Below, piece by piece: positions 7,812-17,147 of a DNA stretch of 64,000 nt; the stretch's first letter is position 1; each line of letters begins with the position of its first letter. The stretch spans positions 62,001-126,000 of the forward strand of contig CAKZGE010000006.1 in assembly GCA_936914845.1 (NCBI GenBank). The letters are read 5' to 3'. The notes under the pieces are model-generated. The model had not been told where the DNA came from and made no database searches. It saw nothing but the letters and a program-made list of their open reading frames with translations. Both the position numbers and the translations under genes were made by a program. Origin of the DNA: an uncultured Chloracidobacterium sp. (GTDB taxonomy: Bacteria; Acidobacteriota; Blastocatellia; Pyrinomonadales; Pyrinomonadaceae).

Positions 7812-9956
7812 CTACTTGCCTTCGGCGACAGCCGTCTCGCCCTTTACCCGCTCGATGCGGTAAACGCCCGAGGAATGTGTGCCGGCATAGATGCGATCGG
7901 GGTTGGCCGGATCGAACACCATTGACCAGATGCGGCGGCTCGGCAGGGTCATATCCTTCGGATCAACCCTCGTCCACCGGTTTCCCGCATCGGTCGAATG
8001 ATAGATGCCGCCGTCGCTTTCCAAAGCACTCGCGACAAAGATGTTGTCCGGATCACGCGGGTCGATCAAGATACTGGCATAATTTCCAAGCGGCAGATTG
8101 CCCCCGCGACGCGTCCATGAACGGCCGCCATCGCGACTCAGATAGAAGGTCTGGATCGTGCCTACATACAGGTTGTTCGGCCGCTTCGGGTCGCCGGCAA
8201 TAGTGCTGATCGGAACGTTTTCGGGGATCCCGGAGGTCCTTTGCCAAGTCTGTCCGTCGTCGTTCGAGACGATCAAACCGGAACCGGCTGTGCCGACCCA
8301 GATGGTGCCCGGCACCAGCGGCGATGCATAGATGGCAAAAATGTTTTCGCTGATACCTTCGCCGAGCGAAATCTTTTCCCATCCTTTTTCAACATCATAG
8401 CTGCGGTAAAGTCCCTTGTCGGTCCCCGCGAAAAGGCCATTTTTTTCGTCTTCCGTCGGAACTATCGCCTTTACGCGATCTTTCAAAGCAACCAGCTTTG
8501 CTTGGGCCGCCGCCTTAGCCGCAGCCGCCTCCGCCGCTTTTCGCTGGGCAGCCGTCATTCGGCGTTTTGAACGGACAGGGGCCGCCTTTACCGCCTTCGG
8601 TGTGTCGATCAATCTCCATGAAAGTCCGCGGTCGGTCGAGAGAAAAACTCCCAGATTCGTTCCCAGATACAACCGGTTACCGTCAACCCGATCCTGCAGC
8701 ATGGTGAAAGGTGACACACGATTTATATCGATACCCTTTGCCTGGACCCAGTTCTGTCCCGCATCGTCCGACGAAAAGACGAAACCGCCGCTCGATGCCG
8801 TATTCTGCGTTGTGGCGTAGAGCCGGTTCGCCTTGCTCGCATCAGCCACGACGTTATAGGTGAAGCGGCTGGTGAAATTGTCGTTGGTCGGGCCGAAAGT
8901 GCGGCCGCCGTCATTTGAAACCAATACACCAAAATTGTTCGTGCCGATCAGAACCCGGTCCGGAGCATCGCGATGAACTGAGATCGAATTGATCTCCAGA
9001 TTGCGCTGGGTGGTCAGCGACCACGATTTGCCGCCATTCGCGCTCATCCAAAATCCTTCGGTGGTAGCGGCGTAAACATAGCCCGGTTTCCCGGGGTGTT
9101 GAACGATATCGCGCGTGCGTCGCGATTGCGAAGGAATGCCCTGGATCTTTGCCCACTTTTCACCGCCGTTGAGCGTTTCATAGATACCGCTGCATGCCGA
9201 AGCTATGATATGCATCGGATCCTTATCGTTGATGTCGATCGCGAAAACGTCCGAATCATCGATAATTCCGTCTTTTATCAACCGCCACGATTTGCCGGAA
9301 TCCGTCGATTTGTATGGCCGCCAGGTCGTCCCGGCATAGATCGTACTGGTATTTCGCGGATCGACCGCTATGGAATTGATATCCAAAGGCATTGATTGGG
9401 AAGATATCCTTTGAAAATGATCGCCGGAATCGGACGAGACCCAGACACCTGATTTGGTTCCGACAAAAATATAGTTCGGATCCGCATCCGATTGGGTCAT
9501 GGCATGTATCGCTTCGCCTTTAAGATCGTTTGATGCTTTCCACGTCGCCCCGCGGTCGGTCGATTTAAAGAACCCGCCTGCGTTATTTCCGCGGTGTCCC
9601 GATGTGTAGATCACATTTGAATCGCGGCTGTCAACGAAAAGCTGATCGAGAACAAGCTGCGGCTGATTGAGATTTACCAGCAACCGCCAGGTCTTTCCGC
9701 CGTCCGCAGATGTATGTATCTGACCATCGAGCGTGCTGATATACAAGCGATCTTTGTCTTTCGGGTCGGCCGTAACAACGCGCACATCGCCGCCTGAAGG
9801 GCCGGTCACCGTCCATTGAACCGAGCGGTCCGGGCTCGTGAATACATTATCGGTTGCGGGGCCGGCAGCAAAGGTCGCCGTCGATGCAAAAAGCACCGAA
9901 ACGGCCAAAACGAAGACGGAAAGGCTCTGAAGCAATGGCTTTGACAAGGATCTCAT
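7812..9956 (-). CDS. Secreted BNR/Ycf48-like beta-propeller protein
   Basis: Exported protein of 714 residues with a signal peptide (about 1-30, ending STATFA). The rest is tandem beta-propeller blades with Asp-box type repeats: STDRGATWK, SSDSGDHFQ, STDSGKSWR, SNDGGRTFG, SNDDGQTWQ, SRDGGRSWT, STDAGNRWT. Such sortilin/Ycf48-like propellers are common in acidobacterial secretomes and usually bind protein or glycan; no catalytic residues can be assigned. Around residues 470-500 a Lys/Ala-rich segment (MTAAQRKAAEAAAAKAAAQ) interrupts the blades and probably forms an exposed helix. It is monocistronic, between two terminators. Function unknown. Confidence 0.8.
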   Translation of the reverse strand: MRSLSKPLLQSLSVFVLAVSVLFASTATFAAGPATDNVFTSPDRSVQWTVTGPSGGDVRVVTADPKDKDRLYISTLDGQIHTSADGGKTWRLLVNLNQPQLVLDQLFVDSRDSNVIYTSGHRGNNAGGFFKSTDRGATWKASNDLKGEAIHAMTQSDADPNYIFVGTKSGVWVSSDSGDHFQRISSQSMPLDINSIAVDPRNTSTIYAGTTWRPYKSTDSGKSWRLIKDGIIDDSDVFAIDINDKDPMHIIASACSGIYETLNGGEKWAKIQGIPSQSRRTRDIVQHPGKPGYVYAATTEGFWMSANGGKSWSLTTQRNLEINSISVHRDAPDRVLIGTNNFGVLVSNDGGRTFGPTNDNFTSRFTYNVVADASKANRLYATTQNTASSGGFVFSSDDAGQNWVQAKGIDINRVSPFTMLQDRVDGNRLYLGTNLGVFLSTDRGLSWRLIDTPKAVKAAPVRSKRRMTAAQRKAAEAAAAKAAAQAKLVALKDRVKAIVPTEDEKNGLFAGTDKGLYRSYDVEKGWEKISLGEGISENIFAIYASPLVPGTIWVGTAGSGLIVSNDDGQTWQRTSGIPENVPISTIAGDPKRPNNLYVGTIQTFYLSRDGGRSWTRRGGNLPLGNYASILIDPRDPDNIFVASALESDGGIYHSTDAGNRWTRVDPKDMTLPSRRIWSMVFDPANPDRIYAGTHSSGVYRIERVKGETAVAEGK

Positions 9957-10147
9957 ATTTCAACTCTCTAAAATAGTGCGAACACAGGGAATGCAACCGT
10001 TATGATGAACATTTACACCGCAATGTTTGCTTATGAATTGGCAAATGCCGCCGATGGGTCACAATTGACGGCGGCTGCTAGATATCCCTCTATCTTTGCA
10101 TATTAAAATACTTAAAGCAAAACTTTAATAAAAGCTTCGGTGAGGTA

Positions 10148-10185
10148 ACAAAAGAAAGGGCCGGAACCAAATGGCTCCGGCCCTT
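10148..10185 (-). terminator. Rho-independent terminator of the Ig/OmpA-like gene
   Basis: A 13-pair stem with one wobble or mismatch (AAGGGCCGGAACC at 10156-10168, GGCTCCGGCCCTT at 10173-10185) around a 4-base loop. Read on the minus strand it is followed by TTTCTTTTGT. It lies 28 bases after the stop codon at 10213. Confidence 0.85.
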
Positions 10186-10212
10186 GATGTTGCATCAAAG
10201 ATGCAAGCTTAA

Positions 10213-12549
10213 TTACGGCTGTGGGTTTTCTGCACTTGACGGAACTCGATAGAGTTTCGTATTGATGCCGGTTCCCTGGTCACCGCCGTTGACGATCGTG
10301 ATGCGGCTTGCGTCAAACTTACGGAACGCAATGTGATTGCGGATAAGTTTTTCGCGGGTCGCAACTTCTCTCGGCGAACCGTAGTTGATGATGTAACCGG
10401 TTGCCGTCGGGTCATTGGACAATTCTGCAAAGAACGTATCCAAACGGCCGCGAATCTGGTCATTTGCCAACTTGCCGAATTCGTCGGTCTGAACCGGATC
10501 CGGTTTATCGGCAACACCTGCGATTTCGCTGGCTTCGGTCGTACAACCGCATGCCGGATCGATACCGCCGATATTTACGGTAGCGGTAACGTTGCTGCCG
10601 GCCATATCAGGAGTGGTCGAAACCGTGATGCTCGGCGTTCCCTGTCCTGATTCGATCGTTCCGGCTGAAACGCTCCAGTTATAGGTAACGTCGGTAGCAG
10701 TTCCACCGCTCAAGTTTGCGGTGAAGGTCATCGAGCCGCCCGGGTTGGTGATACCAGCCGGTCCGCTAACGGTCAAGGTGCCGCAATCGCAAGCATCTCT
10801 GCAGACGCAATCTGCAACGGTGACGGTCTTGGTTTCGGTCTTTCCGCACAATCCGCAACCGTCATCGACGCCTGCCGTGATCGTGTAGGTACCTGCCGGT
10901 TGACCGCTCAGATCCCACGAAACATTTGCACCGGAGCCGACAATGCGGCCGCCCGATACAGTGTAGTTATAGGTCAGAACGTCGTTTTCCGGATCAACGG
11001 CAGTGGTCGATACATTGATCGAGGTGCTGTCGTTGCAAGCTTGGCCTTCAGCCGGGATCTTGCCGGCCGGGCACGGAAGCGTGATCTTTTCCGAGCTGAG
11101 CGTCAAAGCAGTTACATTAGCAAACTGGTTGACGATCTCTTCCTGTCGCTTGTTGCGGCGGCCGATGAAAGCCTGGAAGATGTAGCCGTGCGGATCTGTC
11201 GAACCGAGGAAGCCGCGCGGAGCACCGGTACCGGTGCTGGCTGCGGTGTAAGGAACACAGCCGCCTTCGCCTTGAACAGCACACGGCACGAAAACGCTGC
11301 CGGCAAATGTGTTCTCGCTGTCGCTAAAGCTGCCATAAGACTGCTGATTAGCGTGGTAGCGGTAGGCAAAGCTGAAACCAACCCAGCGTGCCGGGAAGAT
11401 ACGAACACCGGCGATCGCTTCATAAGGATCGTTTTCCAATGCATTCGGCGTTCTGCCGCCGATGTACTGCAACGAACGTCCTTCGATGATCGGTTGGAAA
11501 TAACGGTTTACCGGGAAATCGAGACCGACCGAAAGAAGCAATTCATCCGGGCGATCAAGCATCGTATAGGTTCCGCCAGGGAAATCGCCCTTGACATCGC
11601 CATTCCAGTTGTAGCCGACGTTGGCTGAGATGTTCATCCATTTTGCAACGCGAGCGTCACCAAAGGCTGTAACACCGATGTCGCCGCGGCTGCTGCCCGG
11701 GCTTGCTCCACGCTGCATCTGGTTGAATCCGCTGAAATCGTCCGCGCGGTCCATGTAATAGCGATAGTATGCGATCACACCGAGGCCGACCGGGTTGTTG
11801 ATGTTCGTGAAGCGGAACTTACCACCGGCGGTCATTGTGCTGAACGAGCTTTCACCAAACGTACGGTTGATGAAAGGAGCATCCGGCAAATAGGTCGGAG
11901 CGGTCGAGAAGCTGGTCGGGACCGTAATGGTCGGACCGCCGACAACCGGAACTACCGGACCGGTCTGGAGAACGATGCCCGGCAGGATGCTGCCGTAAAC
12001 CGAACCCACGCCCGGGAAATTGTCGGCTCCGTTGTTGCCTGCGGTCGGGTTGACCGTGGTGAACGGAAATTGCGTAAAGCCGAGGCTAGCCGGGCGATAA
12101 ACAGCCTGGCCGGTCGGCCCCATCACGATCGCAGCCGGTCTAATACCGTTGATGCGTGAATTGGGCAAATAGAATGACGAAAGGCTGTTCGGTGAATTCA
12201 CCTTAACAGCACGATAGGCATCCGTATTGAAGAACAGCTCAACGTTATTGGTCACGCCGATCTGAAAGCTTACCGGCACCTCAGTGAAGTCAGCATTGCC
12301 GGGATCGCGGTCAAAATTGCTGTAGGCTGCACTAAAAGTGTATTCGCCTGCACGCAGGGTTTGGCCGTCATAAACTGTAAAAAGACCTGTAGGACCACCT
12401 ACCGGACCACCGGTACCGACGGTCGGTGCGGTGTTCCTGTCGTCTTTTGCCGATCTCAAGTTCTTATCACCCGTGGTTTGGGCCGAAACCGCAAACGCCA
12501 AGGACAAGAGGACCAGCGAAACGATATATACTCTGTAAACGAGTTTCAT
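10213..12549 (-). CDS. Outer-membrane barrel with Ig/PKD-like domains and OmpA-like C-terminus
   Basis: Surface protein of about 778 residues with a signal peptide (MKLVYRVYIVSLVLLSLAFAVSA). The first half is rich in alternating aromatic strands (FTNINNPVGLGVIAYYRYYMD, WVGFSFAYRYH), as expected for an outer-membrane beta-barrel. The second half has two Cys-rich PKD/Ig-like repeats (VSGGRIVGSGANVSWDLSG; FTANLSGGTATDVTYNWSV). The last about 90 residues, with IRGRLDTFFAELSNDPTATGYIINYG and FDASRITIVNGG, resemble an OmpA-type peptidoglycan-binding domain, though divergent. Two tandem ATGs exist at 12552 and 12549; GGAGG spacing favours the second. A strong sigma-70 promoter lies about 140 bases upstream, suggesting an abundant envelope protein. 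Confidence 0.72.
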   Translation of the reverse strand: MKLVYRVYIVSLVLLSLAFAVSAQTTGDKNLRSAKDDRNTAPTVGTGGPVGGPTGLFTVYDGQTLRAGEYTFSAAYSNFDRDPGNADFTEVPVSFQIGVTNNVELFFNTDAYRAVKVNSPNSLSSFYLPNSRINGIRPAAIVMGPTGQAVYRPASLGFTQFPFTTVNPTAGNNGADNFPGVGSVYGSILPGIVLQTGPVVPVVGGPTITVPTSFSTAPTYLPDAPFINRTFGESSFSTMTAGGKFRFTNINNPVGLGVIAYYRYYMDRADDFSGFNQMQRGASPGSSRGDIGVTAFGDARVAKWMNISANVGYNWNGDVKGDFPGGTYTMLDRPDELLLSVGLDFPVNRYFQPIIEGRSLQYIGGRTPNALENDPYEAIAGVRIFPARWVGFSFAYRYHANQQSYGSFSDSENTFAGSVFVPCAVQGEGGCVPYTAASTGTGAPRGFLGSTDPHGYIFQAFIGRRNKRQEEIVNQFANVTALTLSSEKITLPCPAGKIPAEGQACNDSTSINVSTTAVDPENDVLTYNYTVSGGRIVGSGANVSWDLSGQPAGTYTITAGVDDGCGLCGKTETKTVTVADCVCRDACDCGTLTVSGPAGITNPGGSMTFTANLSGGTATDVTYNWSVSAGTIESGQGTPSITVSTTPDMAGSNVTATVNIGGIDPACGCTTEASEIAGVADKPDPVQTDEFGKLANDQIRGRLDTFFAELSNDPTATGYIINYGSPREVATREKLIRNHIAFRKFDASRITIVNGGDQGTGINTKLYRVPSSAENPQP

Positions 12550-12691
12550 CATATTCCTCCGCCGAAATAATAAAGTTAATTCAATTTCAATGCACAGCTG
12601 CCGCGATGAAGCGGGCCGCATAAATTATTACTCTCTTTGAGCGAACCATTTCGGCCGACCCAAATAATGAGAAAATACAAATACTAGAAAA

Positions 12692-12720
12692 TTTATAAGG
12701 TAATAGCAACCCAATGTCAA
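12692..12720 (-). promoter_or_regulatory. Strong sigma-70 promoter of the Ig/OmpA-like gene
   Basis: On the minus strand TTGACA (12715-12720) and TATAAA (12692-12697) are separated by exactly 17 bases. Transcription would begin near 12685 and give a 5' leader of about 135 bases. Confidence 0.8.
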
Positions 12721-12807
12721 TAAAATCTTTTAGGCGCGTAATTTACCCTTCCAAAGACCTTAACTTAACTGCCCTGTAAAATCAAGCCATTTTCGCCGAT
12801 TTTGAGT

Positions 12808-14097
12808 TTAGGCGTAAATCCCGCGCATCTTTGTATCGAATGCTACACGGTCAATGGCCAGCATATAGGCGGCGGTTCGCGTATCAACTTCGTGCTTATC
12901 GGCAAAGTGGCAGAGCTCGTCAAAACTGGCGACCATTTTCTCTTCAAGCCGTGCATTTACCTCGCTTTCCTGCCAGAAATAGCCCATGCGGTCCTGCACC
13001 CATTCAAAATACGAAACGGTCACACCGCCGGCATTGGCCAAAATATCAGGCACGACAAAAATGCCTTTATCATGCAGGATCTTGTCGGCTTTGGGCGTCG
13101 TCGGGCCATTGGCTCCTTCGGCAAGGATCTTGCAGCGGATGCGGTCGGCGTTTTCCGATGTGATCTGATTTTCGGTCGCGCACGGCGCCAGCACGTCACA
13201 ATCGATCTCTAACAGGTCCTTGTTCGAAACCTGTTCGGCTCCCGGATAACCTTCAAGTGTGCGATTAAGCTGAAGAAAATTAAGCACATTCGGTATGTCG
13301 AGCCCGTCCGGATTATGGATGCCGCCGCCGATGTCCGAAATAGCGATGACCTTATAACCCGCCTCGTGCATCAGCAAAGCGCCGATCCCGCCCACATTTC
13401 CCGAACCCTGCACCACCACGCGCGTTTGCTGGGGCGTCAAACCAAAACGTTTGATCGCTTCGTTGACACAGATCATCACACCCCGGCCGGTTGCTTCGCG
13501 GCGGCCGAGCGAACCGCCGAGAGCGACCGGTTTGCCGGTCACCACAGCCGTGACGGTATGGCGGGCATGCATGGAAAAGGTATCCATGATCCAAGCCATC
13601 GTTTGCTCATTGGTGTTCATATCCGGTGCCGGAACGTCCTTATCGGGGCCGATGAAATCGATCAATTCCGATGTATAGCGGCGTGTCAATCGTTCGAGTT
13701 CTCCGATCGACATCTGGTGCGGGTTGCAAATAATGCCGCCCTTACCGCCGCCGAAAGGCACATTCACCACGGCACATTTCCACGTCATCCACGCCGAAAG
13801 AGCCTTTACTTCGTCCAGCGAAACGTCCGGAGCATAGCGGATACCGCCTTTTGCCGGCCCGCGGGCAAAATTGTGCTGAACGCGAAAACCTTCGAAAACC
13901 TGTATATGGCCGGTGTCCATACGAACCGGTATATATACTTTGATCTCGCGGCTCGGAACGCGCATCACCGCGTAAAGGTCCGGATCAAGTCCCAGCAATT
14001 GAGCGGCTCGGTCGAACCGCTCGCTCATTGCTTCAAAAGGATTTTTCTCGTCGCTTCCCTTGAAGCGGCGCATTTCGTCGGCCATTGGATTTGCCAT
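12808..14097 (-). CDS. gdhA: Glutamate dehydrogenase (Glu/Leu/Phe/Val family)
   Basis: Reversibly deaminates glutamate to 2-oxoglutarate and ammonia with NAD(P); cytosolic, probably hexameric. The length of 429 residues matches the short GudB/RocG-type enzymes. The substrate site is intact: GPAKGGIRY (Lys83), WKCAVVNVPFGGGKGG (Lys107, Lys119) and the PAPDMNTNEQTMAW block. The Rossmann motif GSGNVGG and the DILANAGGVTVSYFEWVQ block complete the family signature. Cofactor preference cannot be read reliably. It lies 33 bases downstream of larE on the same strand and may be cotranscribed with it. Confidence 0.95.
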   Translation of the reverse strand: MANPMADEMRRFKGSDEKNPFEAMSERFDRAAQLLGLDPDLYAVMRVPSREIKVYIPVRMDTGHIQVFEGFRVQHNFARGPAKGGIRYAPDVSLDEVKALSAWMTWKCAVVNVPFGGGKGGIICNPHQMSIGELERLTRRYTSELIDFIGPDKDVPAPDMNTNEQTMAWIMDTFSMHARHTVTAVVTGKPVALGGSLGRREATGRGVMICVNEAIKRFGLTPQQTRVVVQGSGNVGGIGALLMHEAGYKVIAISDIGGGIHNPDGLDIPNVLNFLQLNRTLEGYPGAEQVSNKDLLEIDCDVLAPCATENQITSENADRIRCKILAEGANGPTTPKADKILHDKGIFVVPDILANAGGVTVSYFEWVQDRMGYFWQESEVNARLEEKMVASFDELCHFADKHEVDTRTAAYMLAIDRVAFDTKMRGIYA

Positions 14098-14130
14098 GTC
14101 GTCTACGATCTCCGATTTATTCTAACGTTT

Positions 14131-14982
14131 CTATTTTTTAGCCATGCCATTCGTTGATCCGCTTCGGAACCCTTCAAGGTCAAGCGTCACGAATTTAAAG
14201 CCAAGTTTGCGGAACTTTTGGGAAACACGCTCCGCCAGATCAAAATCAAAATTTGCCACCAGTTCTTCTCGTGCGATCTCGATCCGGACGAGTTCGCCGT
14301 GCACGCGCACTCTAAATTCGCGAAAACCTTCTGCCCGGAGCATCTCTTCGCCTTTTTCCACCTTTGACAAGCGCTCGATCGTCACCGGCACACCGACGGC
14401 GATCCGCGATGAAAGACAAGGTGCGGAGGGCCGGTCCCAGCCTTTTAGGCCGTGTCGGCGGCTTAAGACCCTGATCTCCTCTTTAGTAAAACCGAGGAGT
14501 GCCAGGGGGCTTTGCACATCGTTTTCATCGGCGGCGACGCGTCCCGGGCGGTGGTCTGAAAGATCATCGGCATTCGTGCCGTCCGCAATTATCTCAAAGT
14601 TGCGCTCCGCCGCCGCTTGGCGAAGCACCGCGTACAGTTCGGATTTGCAAAAATAGCAGCGATCGCCGGCATTGGCACGATAGCCGCCGCTATTGATCTC
14701 ATGCGTATCAATTTCAAAAAAATTAAGCCCCAGATCTGCAGCGATCTGCTTAGCTTCGTTCCGCTGGTGCTGAGAAACACTCGGCGAAATGCCGATAACC
14801 GACCACGAATTATCACCCAATTCCTGTGCCGCGATGAGCGATAGATAGGCGCTGTCAACTCCGCCGGAATAGGCGACCAACACCTTTCCCATCTGCCGCA
14901 TCCAATGCCGCAGGGCAGCTTCTTTATCCGCGGCCTCTGTCGGCACCGCTCCGCTGCTGACCTTTTGCAAGCTGGCGATCAT
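14131..14982 (-). CDS. larE: ATP-dependent sacrificial sulfur transferase LarE
   Basis: PP-loop enzyme that adenylates a pyridinium carboxylate and transfers sulfur to it during assembly of the nickel-pincer cofactor of lactate racemase and related enzymes. Length is 283 residues. The PP-loop YSGGVDSAYL lies at about 38-47. The family blocks GDRCYFCKSELY, DGTNADDLSDHRPGR and PCLSSRIAVGVPV follow. The retained Cys in APCLSSRI corresponds to the sacrificial cysteine region of LarE. larB and larC are not in the window, so the client enzyme is unknown. It precedes glutamate dehydrogenase on the minus strand. Confidence 0.9.
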   Translation of the reverse strand: MIASLQKVSSGAVPTEAADKEAALRHWMRQMGKVLVAYSGGVDSAYLSLIAAQELGDNSWSVIGISPSVSQHQRNEAKQIAADLGLNFFEIDTHEINSGGYRANAGDRCYFCKSELYAVLRQAAAERNFEIIADGTNADDLSDHRPGRVAADENDVQSPLALLGFTKEEIRVLSRRHGLKGWDRPSAPCLSSRIAVGVPVTIERLSKVEKGEEMLRAEGFREFRVRVHGELVRIEIAREELVANFDFDLAERVSQKFRKLGFKFVTLDLEGFRSGSTNGMAKK

Positions 14983-15127
14983 TTATATAATGTTCAAAAC
15001 CGCCGCGAGCGGCTTCGGGCACTTAAAAAATCTTATCCCAGTGCAAATGTTAAAGCAAACCTGCGGCGGTAAAATTCCGGTGTATTTTTTGCATAAATAA
15101 TAATAGAATATTATTTCAATATAATTT

Positions 15128-16558
15128 ATGGATATTTTGCGAAGGCTTTTTTCGATATCTCGCAGATACTCTCTTTTGGGCGTTTTCGGAATGATGATCT
15201 TGGCCGGCACAACGGCATTGGCTCAAGACGACACCGACAATTCGGGCGAGGCGGTCGCCTTGTTCAACGAGGCTCAGGACGCGCATGAAAAAGGCGATCT
15301 AAAAAAGGCGATCGAGCTTTATGAAAAGGCACTGGAGATAGCGCCGGAATTTCCGGAAGCCGAATTGCAAAGAGGAACAGCTTATCTTTCGCTGCGACGG
15401 TTGGACGATGCGGAAAATGCGTTTCGCAATGCGGTAAAGCTTCGCGAAGAATGGACATTGGCGCTTTCTAATCTGGGCTCCGTGCTGGTTACCCGCGGCA
15501 AATTTGACGAAGCCAAGCCTTATCTCATCAAGGCTATCGAATTGGATCCGATGAGCTTTCCGGCCTATGCCGCACAAACTGAACTGTTGCTGCGTTCAAA
15601 CGCTCCGCCTGCTGAGCTGAAGGCGTTTCTGGTAAAGCTGACCGCTTTAACGACAAAACCGCGGGCACCCGCTTCGATCTGGGCGGCACGAGCAGCAATC
15701 GAGAAAACGCTCGGCGACCGTGCATCGGCAGCCAAGAGTGCGGCAAAGGCGGTGGAGATAGATCCGAAGAATAAATTCGCATTGGCCGAACTCGGCGAAT
15801 CAGCTCTCGCCGAGGGCGACCTTGAAAAGGCATCGACGGCTGCAGCGGCCTTATCCAAGCTTTTTCCGGCCGACGAAGAACCACAGCTCCTGCGAGCCCG
15901 AATATTTTTGAGCCAAGGCAAAGACGAAGAGGCCATGGCGGTTTTGAACAACATTGCGACTCCTTCGCAGACGGTCTTGACACTGCGTGATAAAATAAGA
16001 TCAGCCACAACGACCGATGTTGCGGAGCTTGAAAAGGAACTGGCCGCTGACCCGAAGGATCCGGCAAAGCTGGGACGTCTATGCGGTCTTTATCGGGTCA
16101 AGGATCCGCAAAAGGCTTTGGACCTTTGCCGTCGGGCGGTCGAGGCGGAACCGGATAACATAGCACACGCGGTCGGTTATGGGGCGGCTCTGGTGCAGGC
16201 AAAACAATTTGCCGGAGCAGTTCAGGTTCTGACAAAGCTGAAGCCGCTGGCACCGGACAACCGGACATTGAGGGCAAATTTAGCTCTCGCGTACTTTCAA
16301 TTAAAGATGTACGCACCGGCCCGCGACGAATACCGGTGGCTGACCGAGATCCAGCCGGACGCCCCGATCGCCTATTATTTTCTGGCGATCACGCACGATC
16401 AACTCGGCGAATATCCGGACGCAATGGTCAATTACCAACAGTTTCTGAAATTGGCTGACCCCAATATCAGCGGCCTTGAGATAGACAAAGTAAAACTTCG
16501 GCTGCCGATCCTGGATAAACAGATCAAAGACAAAAAGGGGAAGAAGCGGAATGAATGA
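15128..16558 (+). CDS. Exported TPR-repeat protein
   Basis: Periplasmic or secreted protein of 476 residues. The N-terminus has a basic region and a hydrophobic stretch ending TALAQ near residue 33, a likely signal peptide. Repeated helical pairs with TPR spacing follow, for example ALFNEAQDAHEKGDLKKAIELYEKALEIAP, PEAELQRGTAYLSLRRLDDAENAFRNAV and AYFLAITHDQLGEYPDAMVNYQQFLKLAD. TPRs mediate protein-protein contacts; no enzymatic domain is seen. The stop overlaps the next gene by 8 bases, and two small exported proteins follow in coupled fashion, so the three probably act in one envelope process. No clear Shine-Dalgarno precedes the ATG. Confidence 0.82.
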   Translation: MDILRRLFSISRRYSLLGVFGMMILAGTTALAQDDTDNSGEAVALFNEAQDAHEKGDLKKAIELYEKALEIAPEFPEAELQRGTAYLSLRRLDDAENAFRNAVKLREEWTLALSNLGSVLVTRGKFDEAKPYLIKAIELDPMSFPAYAAQTELLLRSNAPPAELKAFLVKLTALTTKPRAPASIWAARAAIEKTLGDRASAAKSAAKAVEIDPKNKFALAELGESALAEGDLEKASTAAAALSKLFPADEEPQLLRARIFLSQGKDEEAMAVLNNIATPSQTVLTLRDKIRSATTTDVAELEKELAADPKDPAKLGRLCGLYRVKDPQKALDLCRRAVEAEPDNIAHAVGYGAALVQAKQFAGAVQVLTKLKPLAPDNRTLRANLALAYFQLKMYAPARDEYRWLTEIQPDAPIAYYFLAITHDQLGEYPDAMVNYQQFLKLADPNISGLEIDKVKLRLPILDKQIKDKKGKKRNE

Positions 16559-17147
16559 CAAGAAAACAAATGCGGCTTTCGTAACAAATTGCGAATGGCT
16601 TTTCCTTTCACCGGCCATCGCGAACCTATCACGACCGCTTGTTTTTCTTGGACTTCTATTTTCTCTCGCTTTAGCAGCCGCGGCTCAAGCCGTCCCTTTG
16701 GACGCTCATGATATTGAACCGCCGCCAATGAAGATCATTTCAAAGGGCGAACGCGGCCAGTTGGATGCCCAACGCGATATTAAACAGCGAACAAAATTGG
16801 CTCTGGAATTGATGCATCTGCGTTTGAAGAGCGCTGAGACATCTTATGCGGCGGCGGACTTTAAAACGATGTTCAGCGAATTGGGCGGTTTTCATGCATT
16901 GATGGAAAATACGCTTGCTTTTTTGAACATGGCCGGCAGCAGCGAAGGCAAGATCCTTGATAATTATAAGCGTTTCGAATTAGGAATCAGGCCGTTCATG
17001 CCGCGCCTTGAGCTTATCCGCCGCGAACTGCCCGACCGCTTCGATCCTTATGTAAAGAATTTGGTGCGCTCTGTACGAGATGCACGAACGAAGGCGGTCG
17101 AACCGCTTTTTGGCAACACCGTCGTACCTAATCGTCCACAAGAATGA
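16551..17147 (+). CDS. Exported helical protein of unknown function (trio member 2)
   Basis: 198 residues, no family recognised. A long N-region (about 25 residues) precedes a hydrophobic stretch (LVFLGLLFSLALAAAAQA), so export by a signal peptide or anchor is likely. The mature part is predicted helical and charged, with a block around QRDIKQRTKLALELMHLRLKS that resembles the start of the following protein. It overlaps the upstream TPR gene by 8 bases and the downstream gene by 4 (ATGA), which indicates translational coupling. I infer it partners the TPR protein; no activity can be assigned. Confidence 0.7.
   Translation: MNDKKTNAAFVTNCEWLFLSPAIANLSRPLVFLGLLFSLALAAAAQAVPLDAHDIEPPPMKIISKGERGQLDAQRDIKQRTKLALELMHLRLKSAETSYAAADFKTMFSELGGFHALMENTLAFLNMAGSSEGKILDNYKRFELGIRPFMPRLELIRRELPDRFDPYVKNLVRSVRDARTKAVEPLFGNTVVPNRPQE

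Noticed and set aside
15082..15099. GG-N10-GC spacing resembling a sigma-54 promoter before the TPR gene
   Set aside because: The -24 half (CGGTGT) matches the consensus only at GG.
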